Assembly: GCF_024704835.1 (NCBI RefSeq)
Contig: NZ_JAMXBE010000005.1
Coordinates: forward strand, 316,778-380,777
Origin: Parapedobacter tibetensis
GTDB taxonomy: Bacteria > Bacteroidota > Bacteroidia > Sphingobacteriales > Sphingobacteriaceae
Direction: 5' to 3'
Length of the DNA stretch: 64,000 bases
Shown here in pieces: positions 53,957-62,871 of this stretch. A model generated the notes under the pieces. The model was given only the letters and a program-made list of their open reading frames with translations, had not been told where the DNA came from and searched no databases. The position numbers were made by a program, and so were the translations under genes. How positions within the stretch are numbered: position 1 is the stretch's first letter; each line of letters opens with the position of its first letter.

Positions 53957-55123
53957 ATGAAGGTTTTGACTGTTATAGGTTTAATTTTTCAGCTGTGCAT
54001 CATGATACAGCTGTTAATGCCTCTTTTTCTCTCAGTTCTAAGATTATTCAGAAGGAAAAGTAAAGCGGGGCACGCCATTTCTTCATCAGCCGATTATGCG
54101 ATTATTGTAACGGCCTATCAGCAAACCGAACAACTGTCGTCCGTAGTGGATTCCATTTTGGAATTGGATTACAAAAATTACCTTGTTTACATCGTTGCTG
54201 ATGATTGCGATGTGGCGGGTCTCGCATTCAATAGCGAGAAGGTAATCGTATTAAGGCCTCCACAAGTGCTTGCAAGTAATGTCAAATCTCATTTTTATGC
54301 CATTGAACATTTCCGGAGATCACATGAACGGCTTACCATCATTGATAGCGATAACTTGGTAGACCGTGCATACCTAACGGAATTGAACGCGTTCTTTGAC
54401 ATGGGCTATCAAGCCGTGCAGGGTGTGCGAAAGGCAAAGAACTTGGATACGCAATATGCCTGTCTGGATGAGGCGGGGGATACATACTATCGATTTATAG
54501 ATAGGAAATTATTGTTCGAAGCCGGTTCATCCGCGGCCTTATCGGGTTCAGGGATGGCCTTTACTACTGCCCTCTATCGGCAATGCCTAGCGCATAGCGA
54601 GCTCAAGGGGGCCGGGTTTGACAAAGTGCTTCAATATGAGGTCCTGTCAAGGAATCATAGCATCGCTTTTGCCGAACAGGCCATCGTATATGATGAGAAG
54701 ACTTCGCGGACAGGGCAGCTGGTCAAACAGCGGTCGAGGTGGATTAATACATGGTTTAAATATGCCTATTTAGGGCTAAAAATGTTTATTTCTGCTATCT
54801 ATAAGCCTAGTGTTAACCGATTGCTGTTTAGTTTCATGCTACTTAGACCGCCACTGTTCATTCTCACCGGAACAGCTATATTCTGCATGGCCATCAATAT
54901 ATTCATTATACCTTGGCTGGCAGTACTGTGGGTTGCATCGGGATGCGTTTTCTTTGGTATTTTTGCCTATGCACTGTACTATTTCAACGTAGACCGCGGG
55001 GTATACCTGTCGCTGCTGTCAGCGCCGAAATTTATTTTCTATCAGATGCTTGCGCTGGTCAGGGCGCGTAGGGCGAACCAGTTGTCTGTGGCCACAGAGC
55101 ATTATCATGATAAAAAGGATTAA
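53957..55123 (+). CDS. Membrane glycosyltransferase, family 2
   Basis: The 388-residue protein has a leading membrane helix (VLTVIGLIFQLCIMIQLLMPLFL), a GT-A domain (YAIIVTAYQQTEQLSSVVDSIL, IVADDCD, the DxD-like LTIIDSDNLVD and the SGSGMAFTTALYRQ acceptor loop) and a QRSRW motif (VKQRSRWINTWF), with three C-terminal helices. The QxxRW motif is typical of processive GT2 enzymes such as cellulose and hyaluronan synthases, so it could extend a backbone and not add a single sugar. It is 3 bp behind the previous gene. Confidence 0.86.
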   Translation: MKVLTVIGLIFQLCIMIQLLMPLFLSVLRLFRRKSKAGHAISSSADYAIIVTAYQQTEQLSSVVDSILELDYKNYLVYIVADDCDVAGLAFNSEKVIVLRPPQVLASNVKSHFYAIEHFRRSHERLTIIDSDNLVDRAYLTELNAFFDMGYQAVQGVRKAKNLDTQYACLDEAGDTYYRFIDRKLLFEAGSSAALSGSGMAFTTALYRQCLAHSELKGAGFDKVLQYEVLSRNHSIAFAEQAIVYDEKTSRTGQLVKQRSRWINTWFKYAYLGLKMFISAIYKPSVNRLLFSFMLLRPPLFILTGTAIFCMAINIFIIPWLAVLWVASGCVFFGIFAYALYYFNVDRGVYLSLLSAPKFIFYQMLALVRARRANQLSVATEHYHDKKD

Positions 55124-55130
55124 CTTATCT

Positions 55131-56267
55131 ATGAAGAGAAAAAGACCAAAAAGGATTGGAATCGAGGTTCAACGGCTTTTCCGGCCCAAGAAACACGGCA
55201 TGGAAGTGGTAGCGTTGGAGCTAGTCCGCGAACTTCAAGTAATGGACCGATACAACGAATACACCCTTTTCGTGAAGAATGATGCCGATTGGTGCATAGA
55301 GGAATCAGCAAACGTAAAAATCCGGGCGCTTGATGCACGGCCCTATCCGATTTGGGAACAGATAAGTCTGCCCCTTTCAGCAAAAAGTGCGCAGCTGGAT
55401 ATACTGCACTCCACATGCAATACGTCCACACTGTTTCCTCCTGTTCCTTTGGTATTGACACTGCACGATATCATATACCTCGAAAAGTTGGATATGGCCG
55501 GTACATTATACCAGAATTTTGGCAATGTTTACCGACGGCTGGTTGTTCCGGCCATTGCTCGGAAAGCAGCAGCAATCATCACCGTTTCGGAATTTGAAAG
55601 ATCGGTCATGGTAGATCGGCTTGATATCCCTGAAGAAAAAGTCAAAGTAATCCACAACGCAGTTCACAATCGGTTTAATAATCGTTATGCGCATGATCAG
55701 GTGGAGGCTTTCCGGAAGTCAAAGGGGTTACCTGCTCATTTTCTGTTGTTCTTGGGTAATACGGCGCCCAAGAAAAACACCAAAAATGTGATAGAAGCAT
55801 ATGTCAGATATGTGTATATGGTAGCGTCGCCGCTTCCTATTGTTGTCCTGGACTACAGCGAAAAACTTGTAGTGGATCAATTACTGACATTGGGTGCTGC
55901 AGACCTCTTCAGTAACTTTATTTTTCCCGGCTACATTCATCCCGACAATATGCCATTAATATATAATGCGTCAACATTGTTTGTCTATCCATCGTTGAGG
56001 GAGAGTTTCGGACTGCCTATTTTGGAAGCAATGGCCTGTGGTGTTCCTGTTATTACGTCCAACACTTCTGCAATGCCTGAGGTTGCAGGCGATGCAGCGG
56101 TACTAGTAAATCCTTCGGATACTTTGGCTTTGGCAGAGGCGATGCAACACATTTTGGATAACCCTGACGTCAAAAAAGAATTGGTTGCGAAGGGATTGAA
56201 AAGAGCTACAGAATTTACTTGGCGGAATGCAGCACTGAAGTTATTGAATTTATACGAAACGATATAG
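55131..56267 (+). CDS. Glycosyltransferase family 4
   Basis: The ATG at 55131 gives 378 residues; longer frames overlap the previous gene. GT4 features are an N-terminal acceptor half (RIGIEVQRLFRPKKHGMEVVALEL; DILHSTCNTSTLFPPVPLVLTLHDI) and a donor half (FLLFLGNTAPKKNTKNVIEA, FPGYIHPDNMPLIYNASTLFVYPSLRESFGLPILEAMACGVPVITS) with the EX7E motif in RESFGLPILE. It is a retaining transferase, mannosyl or related by similarity, acting on the lipid-linked unit. Confidence 0.9.
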   Translation: MKRKRPKRIGIEVQRLFRPKKHGMEVVALELVRELQVMDRYNEYTLFVKNDADWCIEESANVKIRALDARPYPIWEQISLPLSAKSAQLDILHSTCNTSTLFPPVPLVLTLHDIIYLEKLDMAGTLYQNFGNVYRRLVVPAIARKAAAIITVSEFERSVMVDRLDIPEEKVKVIHNAVHNRFNNRYAHDQVEAFRKSKGLPAHFLLFLGNTAPKKNTKNVIEAYVRYVYMVASPLPIVVLDYSEKLVVDQLLTLGAADLFSNFIFPGYIHPDNMPLIYNASTLFVYPSLRESFGLPILEAMACGVPVITSNTSAMPEVAGDAAVLVNPSDTLALAEAMQHILDNPDVKKELVAKGLKRATEFTWRNAALKLLNLYETI

Positions 56268-56352
56268 ATTAATTTGGTTTTTATGATCGATAGCATTCTT
56301 GCTGGATAATTTTGTATCCGACTGGCTTAACTAACATAAAATTAATCACATT

Positions 56353-58674
56353 ATGAACACAAAGACTTTCAATGTTTCCGTAGCATTTGACACAGCACCT
56401 TCGATGTCAACAGCGAGTATAGCTGACTTGAAATATAATAAACAAGGCGTATTTCAAATGGATTGGGATGGCAATGTGCTCACTGCAATAGATGGGCGCA
56501 CTCTATTTGATACGTTAATCTTTGATGATGGTACTGGTGCGCAGGTTAATTGGAGGGGAACCTTAGCGGTCATGGGGAAGGGTAATTGGACGGATAACGA
56601 GATCGGCGACGCACCAGGAACCTATGTGACATATGCACAAATGAGCGATTTCGTAAATTCGGGGTGGGATATTGCGAACCATGCGATGTACGGAACCGAT
56701 ACGGGTCCCTATAACAATGGTGGAGACTTGGAATGGGATTTATCGTCCTTAGTTGATTTGATAGCACTGAGAACCGACTATATTGTAAATACGATTATAA
56801 ACCCCGCAAGCGCAACCGGCTATAGTATAGCTGGAAATGCCACGGGCCATATTGCAAATACGGGCACTAACAAGGAACCGGCTGACACATTCCCATGTCT
56901 TCCAGAGGAAGGTTGGATGCCTTTAACGGATATCTCCACTTGGCCTCCTGGATTCAAATATTTAATACGTGATTTTAGTGATTTATGGGATGCAAGTACG
57001 CTTGTTGCTTTTAAAGCAAAAATCGACGCTCTTTTGTCTGATTCTACAACATCCGTTCATAAATTATTTCGAGCTGGTACGCATGATTCATCACCTTCCG
57101 GGTGGGGAGATTTTATCGAGTACATTGTTTCCTCGGATACAACAGGCAAACTATGGATATGCTCCCTACGCGAGTTAATTGAATATTTGGCATTAAAGGA
57201 TAACGCTGTTATACAAACCAACCTAATTGGCAATATGCTTAATATTCAACTAACGATTCCAGATATCACAAATTTTAGGTGGGATGATTTGACGTTGATT
57301 GTTAGTGGAGGCACTATTACAGAAGTCACTTGTGATGGATATGACAGGGTTACTTTTAATTCAAGTGGGCTAATAAATTTATTCAACGACAGGTTTGTGA
57401 CAACACCTGCAAATGGTAGAGTGTTTGATGTTGGAATAGGTAGCGGCCATCTTGTAATCGACGGAGATTTAATAGGAGGAGGGGTGTTGGCCGATGATAC
57501 CATACGAATATTGCCAGGAACGTATGACACAATAACTATACAGAATATCGAGCTGAATCTGGGGCGTGTGACGGTTTTTGGAATGCCCGCGACCAACGTA
57601 GCGGAAGGTACTATCTATGTGGGAAACGTAAATGGCCTTAATCTATCTGATATCAATATATACGGTGGCTATAGAGGCTTGGTGTTCACAGGCGAAACGC
57701 TTAAAAACGTAACTGTATCTGCTATTAACTTCAGTGACATACAAAACTATTGTGTGTATTGGGATGGTCGGGGAATTTCCTATGATGGTACAGATGGTAC
57801 CTCAGCAATGAATGTTAAATTTGACGACTGCTTATTTGATAACACTTGGGGCATTACGTTCGATGGCAATGTGAATTTCGATGCCAATGTATATACCGGA
57901 CACGCTAAAAATATCGAAATATCAAATTGTGTCTTTAAAAATCATGATGATTATTCTAATCAAGTAAAATTATATAATGCAGAGGACATTAACATCCACA
58001 ATAACGTATTCGAAAACCTATATCCCACTAACGCCACACATTGCCGCATAATACATATACAAGGAAACGGCAGAATATATAACAATATAGGTAAGAATAT
58101 TTACGGTAATCTAGCTGTATTTTGGGGGTTCTCTCATGGAACAACACCCATGAGCGCGATGATATATAACAATATTGTTTACAATAGCAGGTGGTATTCT
58201 CTAAGTGAGGTGCAGACACAGCTTAGTTTGATAGATTCAGCAAATAATAGATCCACATATGTTAATCCGATTATTGCATTTAATACAGCAGTTAATATGG
58301 GATTAGATGGCCCTGGCTTCCCAGCTGTTGTAGTCGACGTGTATATGTTGCAAGGAGGCATCCCTGAAATTTATAATAATGTCGGTGTAAATGCCTCGCC
58401 TGCGGGCAATGAGTGGGTTGGTTATAATTACGTGACGAATTTGGCTGGTTTCGTAGGTACTCCAATCCAATCAAATAATTTACCGGCGAATAACACTACG
58501 GGTATTAACCCATACCCAACTATAACCGACGCCGGTATAGCTGATACAATTTATTTTAAACCGCTTGTCACAAGCCCTTTGTTTGAATCCGGTATTGCAG
58601 TCGCTGGGATAGCGAGTGATTTCTATGGAAACGAAAGACCCATGTCACCATCAGTCGGAGCATGTGAGCCGTGA
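56353..58674 (+). CDS. Polysaccharide-deacetylase-like / parallel beta-helix protein without signal peptide
   Basis: The 773-residue protein begins MNTKTFNVSVAFDTAPSMST with no signal peptide or membrane helix. Residues about 50-270 resemble a NodB-type polysaccharide deacetylase (DTLIFDDGTGAQVNW; YAQMSDFVNSGWDIANHAMYG; LFRAGTHDSS), but the paired His of the metal site is incomplete. From about 290 to 700 the sequence has parallel beta-helix repeats (NVAEGTIYVGNVNGLNLSDIN; KNIEISNCVFKNHD; AEDINIHNNVFENL), the fold of pectate-lyase-like and epimerase proteins. It ends with an Ig-like tail (FYGNERPMSPSVGACEP). Its place among polymer genes suggests action on the polysaccharide or a phage-like tail-spike origin. 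Confidence 0.7.
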   Translation: MNTKTFNVSVAFDTAPSMSTASIADLKYNKQGVFQMDWDGNVLTAIDGRTLFDTLIFDDGTGAQVNWRGTLAVMGKGNWTDNEIGDAPGTYVTYAQMSDFVNSGWDIANHAMYGTDTGPYNNGGDLEWDLSSLVDLIALRTDYIVNTIINPASATGYSIAGNATGHIANTGTNKEPADTFPCLPEEGWMPLTDISTWPPGFKYLIRDFSDLWDASTLVAFKAKIDALLSDSTTSVHKLFRAGTHDSSPSGWGDFIEYIVSSDTTGKLWICSLRELIEYLALKDNAVIQTNLIGNMLNIQLTIPDITNFRWDDLTLIVSGGTITEVTCDGYDRVTFNSSGLINLFNDRFVTTPANGRVFDVGIGSGHLVIDGDLIGGGVLADDTIRILPGTYDTITIQNIELNLGRVTVFGMPATNVAEGTIYVGNVNGLNLSDINIYGGYRGLVFTGETLKNVTVSAINFSDIQNYCVYWDGRGISYDGTDGTSAMNVKFDDCLFDNTWGITFDGNVNFDANVYTGHAKNIEISNCVFKNHDDYSNQVKLYNAEDINIHNNVFENLYPTNATHCRIIHIQGNGRIYNNIGKNIYGNLAVFWGFSHGTTPMSAMIYNNIVYNSRWYSLSEVQTQLSLIDSANNRSTYVNPIIAFNTAVNMGLDGPGFPAVVVDVYMLQGGIPEIYNNVGVNASPAGNEWVGYNYVTNLAGFVGTPIQSNNLPANNTTGINPYPTITDAGIADTIYFKPLVTSPLFESGIAVAGIASDFYGNERPMSPSVGACEP

Positions 58675-58734
58675 TATTCCAAGAGGAAAATCAAATTTGG
58701 GCTAATTTTCATTAATAAACTGTTAAGGAATAAT

Positions 58735-59562
58735 ATGTTTTTAAGACCATTGATAACACCCGGCTATGTTAGAACGCATTTGGCGCAATCTAATCAGCAA
58801 TACCTGGATCAGAAAGATTTGATCAAAGCCGGTATTTCCAAATTGTATTCCTCTTCACCTGATATTAGCGTTGTTATTCCGGCATATAATGAAGAACAAG
58901 GCATATTGAGAACCATATCCACCTTATCTCAATCCATTACCAATCAAAAAGTGGAATTTATCGTTGTGGATAATAATTCCAATGATAGGACACAGGAATT
59001 TGTAGAAGACACTGGCGTAACGTTATTGGTAGAGAAAAACCAAGGCGTGAAGCATGCCAGAAATACCGGCCTATTCTATGCAAGGGGTAAAGTGGTATTG
59101 AATGCAGATGCTGACACCCTGTATTCGCCGTATTGGATTGACCAGATGAGTGCACCGCTTTCAGACCCCAATGTGGCTTGTACGTATGGGTGCTTTGCTT
59201 TTTATTCCGAAGAAAACAAAGCTCGTTTCTTCCATTTTCTCTACGAGTCTTTTGGTGATATATATAAACAGATTATCAATAGAAACAAGGAGGAAGCCAT
59301 GTATGTATATGGCATAAGTTCAGGGTATAGGAGGCAAGATGGGCTTATGGTTGATGGTTATGAGCATCCAGTAGGGGCCAATGAAGACGGTTACCTTGCC
59401 CTGAAATTGAGCAAGGCGTTTGGGAAATTAAAGCGAGTAGAAGGCAATAAATCACTGGTTTGGACATCAGACAGGAAGCTTCAGTTGGACGGAGGTGTTT
59501 TTCGCGCCTTTACCAAAAGAGCAAAACGCTTCTTGGATTTTTCCGGCAGATCAGACAACTAA
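58735..59562 (+). CDS. Glycosyltransferase family 2 (soluble)
   Basis: The 275-residue protein has the GT-A core: DISVVIPAYNEEQGILRTI, EFIVVDNNSNDRTQEFV, LLVEKNQGVKHARNTGLFYA and the DxD-type motif VVLNADADTLYSPYW. It has no clear membrane segments. It probably adds one sugar to the repeat unit on the cytoplasmic face. The 60 bp before it holds no gene. The flippase gene follows 25 bp downstream. Confidence 0.9.
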   Translation: MFLRPLITPGYVRTHLAQSNQQYLDQKDLIKAGISKLYSSSPDISVVIPAYNEEQGILRTISTLSQSITNQKVEFIVVDNNSNDRTQEFVEDTGVTLLVEKNQGVKHARNTGLFYARGKVVLNADADTLYSPYWIDQMSAPLSDPNVACTYGCFAFYSEENKARFFHFLYESFGDIYKQIINRNKEEAMYVYGISSGYRRQDGLMVDGYEHPVGANEDGYLALKLSKAFGKLKRVEGNKSLVWTSDRKLQLDGGVFRAFTKRAKRFLDFSGRSDN

Positions 59563-59587
59563 ATTTAGGGAAGGGCGCTAATTATAG

Positions 59588-60946
59588 ATGATAAGCTTAA
59601 TCGGGAAAGTCGCTGGACTCTTTAGGAATAAATACATGCTGTCATTGCTCAGCAATGGCTCCAATGCGTTGATTGGTCTCTTGACCATGATGCTGTTGTT
59701 GAGGAGTTTGTCACTCCATGATATGGGAGAATATGGTTTTTTTCTAACGGTACTGTTGTTTTTTGATACATTCCGATCTGGCTTCTTATCAACTGCATTC
59801 ATTAATTTTTACGCTGGCGCCTCCGATGTAAAAAAGGATGAAACTGCCGGCTCGGCGTGGGTGATCGCCTGTTGCATCACCGTTTTATTCTTGTTATGTA
59901 ATGGGGTCGCTTATTTTTTTATAGATCGGGTACAGGATTCAAGCATCCGCTTATTTCTGAAGTATTTTGGGATTATCTTTACCTTGTCATTACCCTTTTT
60001 TATGGCCAATTGTGTTTTGCAGGCAAAGCAGCTTTTTGGTAAATTATTAATCCTCAATCTGACGAACCAAGGTTCTTTATTGATCTTCATTATAACATTA
60101 ACCCTAATTGATAACCTGGATGTCACTAAGGTAATCTATTGTTACATGGCGGCAAATTTACTATCCAGTATCGTGGCAATAGTTTGCGATTGGTCACTCC
60201 TGGGTAAACTAGGATCTAGCACCCTTGCTACGATCAGGGAGTTGTTCAATTTTGGAAAGTATAGTGTAGGCACGAGTATAACATCGACCTTGATGACGCT
60301 TTCTAGCACGTTGATTGTAAAATTCTTTTTAGGAGTGGCTCCTCTCGCCATCTATTACGCGGGATCCAAGTTGATTCAGATCGTGGAACTACCACTGAGG
60401 AGTGTCGCTTTCGCTGCAATGCCCGGCATGTCCGAAACATACAATAGGGGGGATCAATCCGGTGTAATAAAGATGATGCAAAAATATATCGGCGTATTTT
60501 CCCTATTATTGGTTCCACTATGTTTAGTAGTCATTGTTTTCGCGGATTATGCCATCCTTCTCCTTGCAGGAGAGAAATATGTTGATACAGAGGCCCCACA
60601 GATCCTTCGTATTTATATGCTTATCACGTTATTATATCCAGCGGAGCGGTTTTTGGCATTGACTATCGATGTGTTCCGTATGCCAAAAATAAATTTTATA
60701 AAAGTCGTCATTATGGTGGTTGTCGGTGTGCTTTGTAGCTTTGTTGCCGTTTACCTTTCCGGCAGTATCTATGCAATCACGCTTTCCTCGGCCATAAGTA
60801 CCCTCATCGGCCTAGTTATCGGCCTTGGCGCATTAAACAAATATTTCCAATACATCCATTTTTGGAATATTTTTCGATTAGGGTATGCCGAAATAATGAG
60901 CAAAACCAAAGTTACTTGGCAGAAATGGTTTGCCCCTAATTCGTAG
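59588..60946 (+). CDS. Wzx-like polysaccharide flippase (MOP superfamily)
   Basis: The 452-residue protein has about twelve to fourteen hydrophobic helices and the typical Wzx start (VAGLFRNKYMLSLLSNGSNALIGLLTMMLLLRSLSLHDMGEYGFFLTV). Later conserved regions are VAPLAIYYAGSKLIQIVELPLRSVAFAAMPGMSE and LLVPLCLVVIVFADYAILLLAG. Wzx proteins flip the undecaprenyl-linked repeat unit to the periplasm for Wzy. It is the last gene of the polysaccharide cluster on this strand and is convergent with the glycosidase gene. Confidence 0.9.
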   Translation: MISLIGKVAGLFRNKYMLSLLSNGSNALIGLLTMMLLLRSLSLHDMGEYGFFLTVLLFFDTFRSGFLSTAFINFYAGASDVKKDETAGSAWVIACCITVLFLLCNGVAYFFIDRVQDSSIRLFLKYFGIIFTLSLPFFMANCVLQAKQLFGKLLILNLTNQGSLLIFIITLTLIDNLDVTKVIYCYMAANLLSSIVAIVCDWSLLGKLGSSTLATIRELFNFGKYSVGTSITSTLMTLSSTLIVKFFLGVAPLAIYYAGSKLIQIVELPLRSVAFAAMPGMSETYNRGDQSGVIKMMQKYIGVFSLLLVPLCLVVIVFADYAILLLAGEKYVDTEAPQILRIYMLITLLYPAERFLALTIDVFRMPKINFIKVVIMVVVGVLCSFVAVYLSGSIYAITLSSAISTLIGLVIGLGALNKYFQYIHFWNIFRLGYAEIMSKTKVTWQKWFAPNS

Positions 60947-60980
60947 ATCATGCCATTACTATCACTGAAGCAACCAGCAT

Positions 60981-62576
60981 TTATAACACTTCCACAAATA
61001 GGGGTGTTTCGGTGACTTTCACTTCAATCGCTCCATTGTTTACCGATTTCTTTTCGGAGCTCATCGTGTCTGCACCTTTTCTGGGTGTATGGATGTTTAC
61101 TTCCTTCACATTTGAATTTAGCTTAAGTGTGTAGTTTTCTTCTCGCCCAGTTTGATCAGGCACAGTGAGTACATACATCTTTTTTTCATCCATTACATAG
61201 ACATCTACCAAGGGATCTTCATGAACGGTTTCTGAATATGAATACGCTCCCAATAGATTTCTGGCCTGTAACAGGAAATCCAAAGCAGGCCTTCTTTTGT
61301 TGTTTCCTGCCAGACCGGAAGAAGCGTATTGTGTTTCAATATTAATGTCCACATCGTTGAGCATATAAAAGAAAACCCGATCGATCCCCTTGCGCCCATA
61401 TAATAAGGCCGTTCTGAGGATCCAATCCGCTTGGGTGTCGAATATGGTCTTATTACCAATAGTTAATGCCCGTTGGATGCTCCGTTCGTTCACATCGAAC
61501 CCACATTCCGTTACCCAAACTTCCATGCTTCCTACTTTTTCCTTACTTAGGTTTACGAAGGCCGTTGCTACATTGCCTACATCCGTTAGTTCAGGAGCCA
61601 TGCCGTGGTTTACAGTGAGGTCTGGATTGCCCCACCACTCCCCCTGCCGTTTACTGGAATATTCATGGTAATTAATGACATCAAAACATAGGGAATAATC
61701 GCCATCCTTTACCCGGTTTTTCTTGCACCAGGCAATCATTTTATCTACCCATTCAGGATTAGGAAATGCAATGCCCGCCATGACGACTTTCATGTCTGGG
61801 TCGGCATTTTTAACACCTACTCCCTCACCCAGTGTTCCCATATGCCCGTCATAGAAAGCGGAGAGCTGGGCAGCATATTCTTCAGGGCTTTGTTGTGCAT
61901 TAGGACCCCTCCAGTCTTTATCGGGTTCATTACTGCATTCAATATATTCCAATGTGCCTAAGCCGATTTTTATATCTTCCCGGTCGCCCCAGGTTACTGC
62001 CTTTACCAGATTGCGTGGAATGTCTGTATTTTTTCCATACCTAGCCGCTACCTGGAACCCAAGTTTGGCCATAGCAGTATAGGAAGCTGGATCGCTTTTG
62101 TTGGCTCCTTTTGGAATGGGGGTATAATCCCTCAGGCTGTTGTATGGATCGGCAGGATTATATTCCCCTGGATAATATTTGGACCTAAACCATGTTGGTA
62201 CAATTTGCAAACATACCAATGTGGCAATGTCATGTTGTTTATTCCGCTCATAGATTTTGTCATAGCTAAATCGGTAATATCCTTCTTTTTCCTCTATCCG
62301 TTCCCAATCAAGGTATTGCCGAAAGCCAGTAAAGGGCTGAATAAGCTGAAATTTCTGTTCATCAATGACATTTACACTACTGGTATATTCCCAGTCAAAA
62401 CCATTGATTCCGAGCATGTTTTCAAAAGGGATACCTGTTGAAGGGGTGTTTCCGTTTTGCGGATTTTCAATTTCCCCTTCTTCATCAGATAGGCTAGGAG
62501 GGATGATTTTTGAACAACTTGCCGAAAAATTCATTCCGATGACAGCCAGGTATATGAAAATCTCTTTGTATAGCAT
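60981..62576 (-). CDS. Clan GH-A glycoside hydrolase lipoprotein
   Basis: The 531-residue protein has a lipoprotein signal (MLYKEIFIYLAVIGMNFSASC, Cys after SAS) and a (beta/alpha)8 glycosidase. The acid/base Glu is in LEYIECSNEPDKDW (near 212-218, the NEP motif of clan GH-A) and the nucleophile in EVWVTECGFDVNERS (near 357). FDVINYHEYSS supports a GH39/GH5-like fold. A C-terminal beta-sandwich follows. It is placed at the end of, and convergent to, the exopolysaccharide cluster, so it may trim or degrade that polymer on the cell surface. Family number not certain. Confidence 0.85.
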   Translation of the reverse strand: MLYKEIFIYLAVIGMNFSASCSKIIPPSLSDEEGEIENPQNGNTPSTGIPFENMLGINGFDWEYTSSVNVIDEQKFQLIQPFTGFRQYLDWERIEEKEGYYRFSYDKIYERNKQHDIATLVCLQIVPTWFRSKYYPGEYNPADPYNSLRDYTPIPKGANKSDPASYTAMAKLGFQVAARYGKNTDIPRNLVKAVTWGDREDIKIGLGTLEYIECSNEPDKDWRGPNAQQSPEEYAAQLSAFYDGHMGTLGEGVGVKNADPDMKVVMAGIAFPNPEWVDKMIAWCKKNRVKDGDYSLCFDVINYHEYSSKRQGEWWGNPDLTVNHGMAPELTDVGNVATAFVNLSKEKVGSMEVWVTECGFDVNERSIQRALTIGNKTIFDTQADWILRTALLYGRKGIDRVFFYMLNDVDINIETQYASSGLAGNNKRRPALDFLLQARNLLGAYSYSETVHEDPLVDVYVMDEKKMYVLTVPDQTGREENYTLKLNSNVKEVNIHTPRKGADTMSSEKKSVNNGAIEVKVTETPLFVEVL

Positions 62577-62871
62577 TTTTTATGGTTTTATTAACGATTA
62601 ACGTAAGCAGTTTTGATCAACCTATTCCATTGCGCCTACAGAAGGAGGGCTACTCCACATATTCCCGTAAAAGTCTTCTTTGAGCAATGGAAAAATTCTA
62701 TTGTTAAGTGTTTTAAAAGAGTAGACTTCCTTAAAAGAACGTAAACATCGATATTTTATTTCAACAATCCATACAAAGAAAGGAAATTTATGATAAAAAA
62801 TGTCTTTATCCTTAACTGGGTTTCGATTAAGTTTAGGTTAAGTTATGGGGGATCAGCGACAGTAAATAGCT
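62577..62871. other. Intergenic region between the glycosidase and the NRPS
   Basis: An AT-rich stretch with no gene. It lies upstream of the glycosidase (minus strand) and downstream of the NRPS stop. I see no clear terminator or promoter consensus. Confidence 0.4.
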
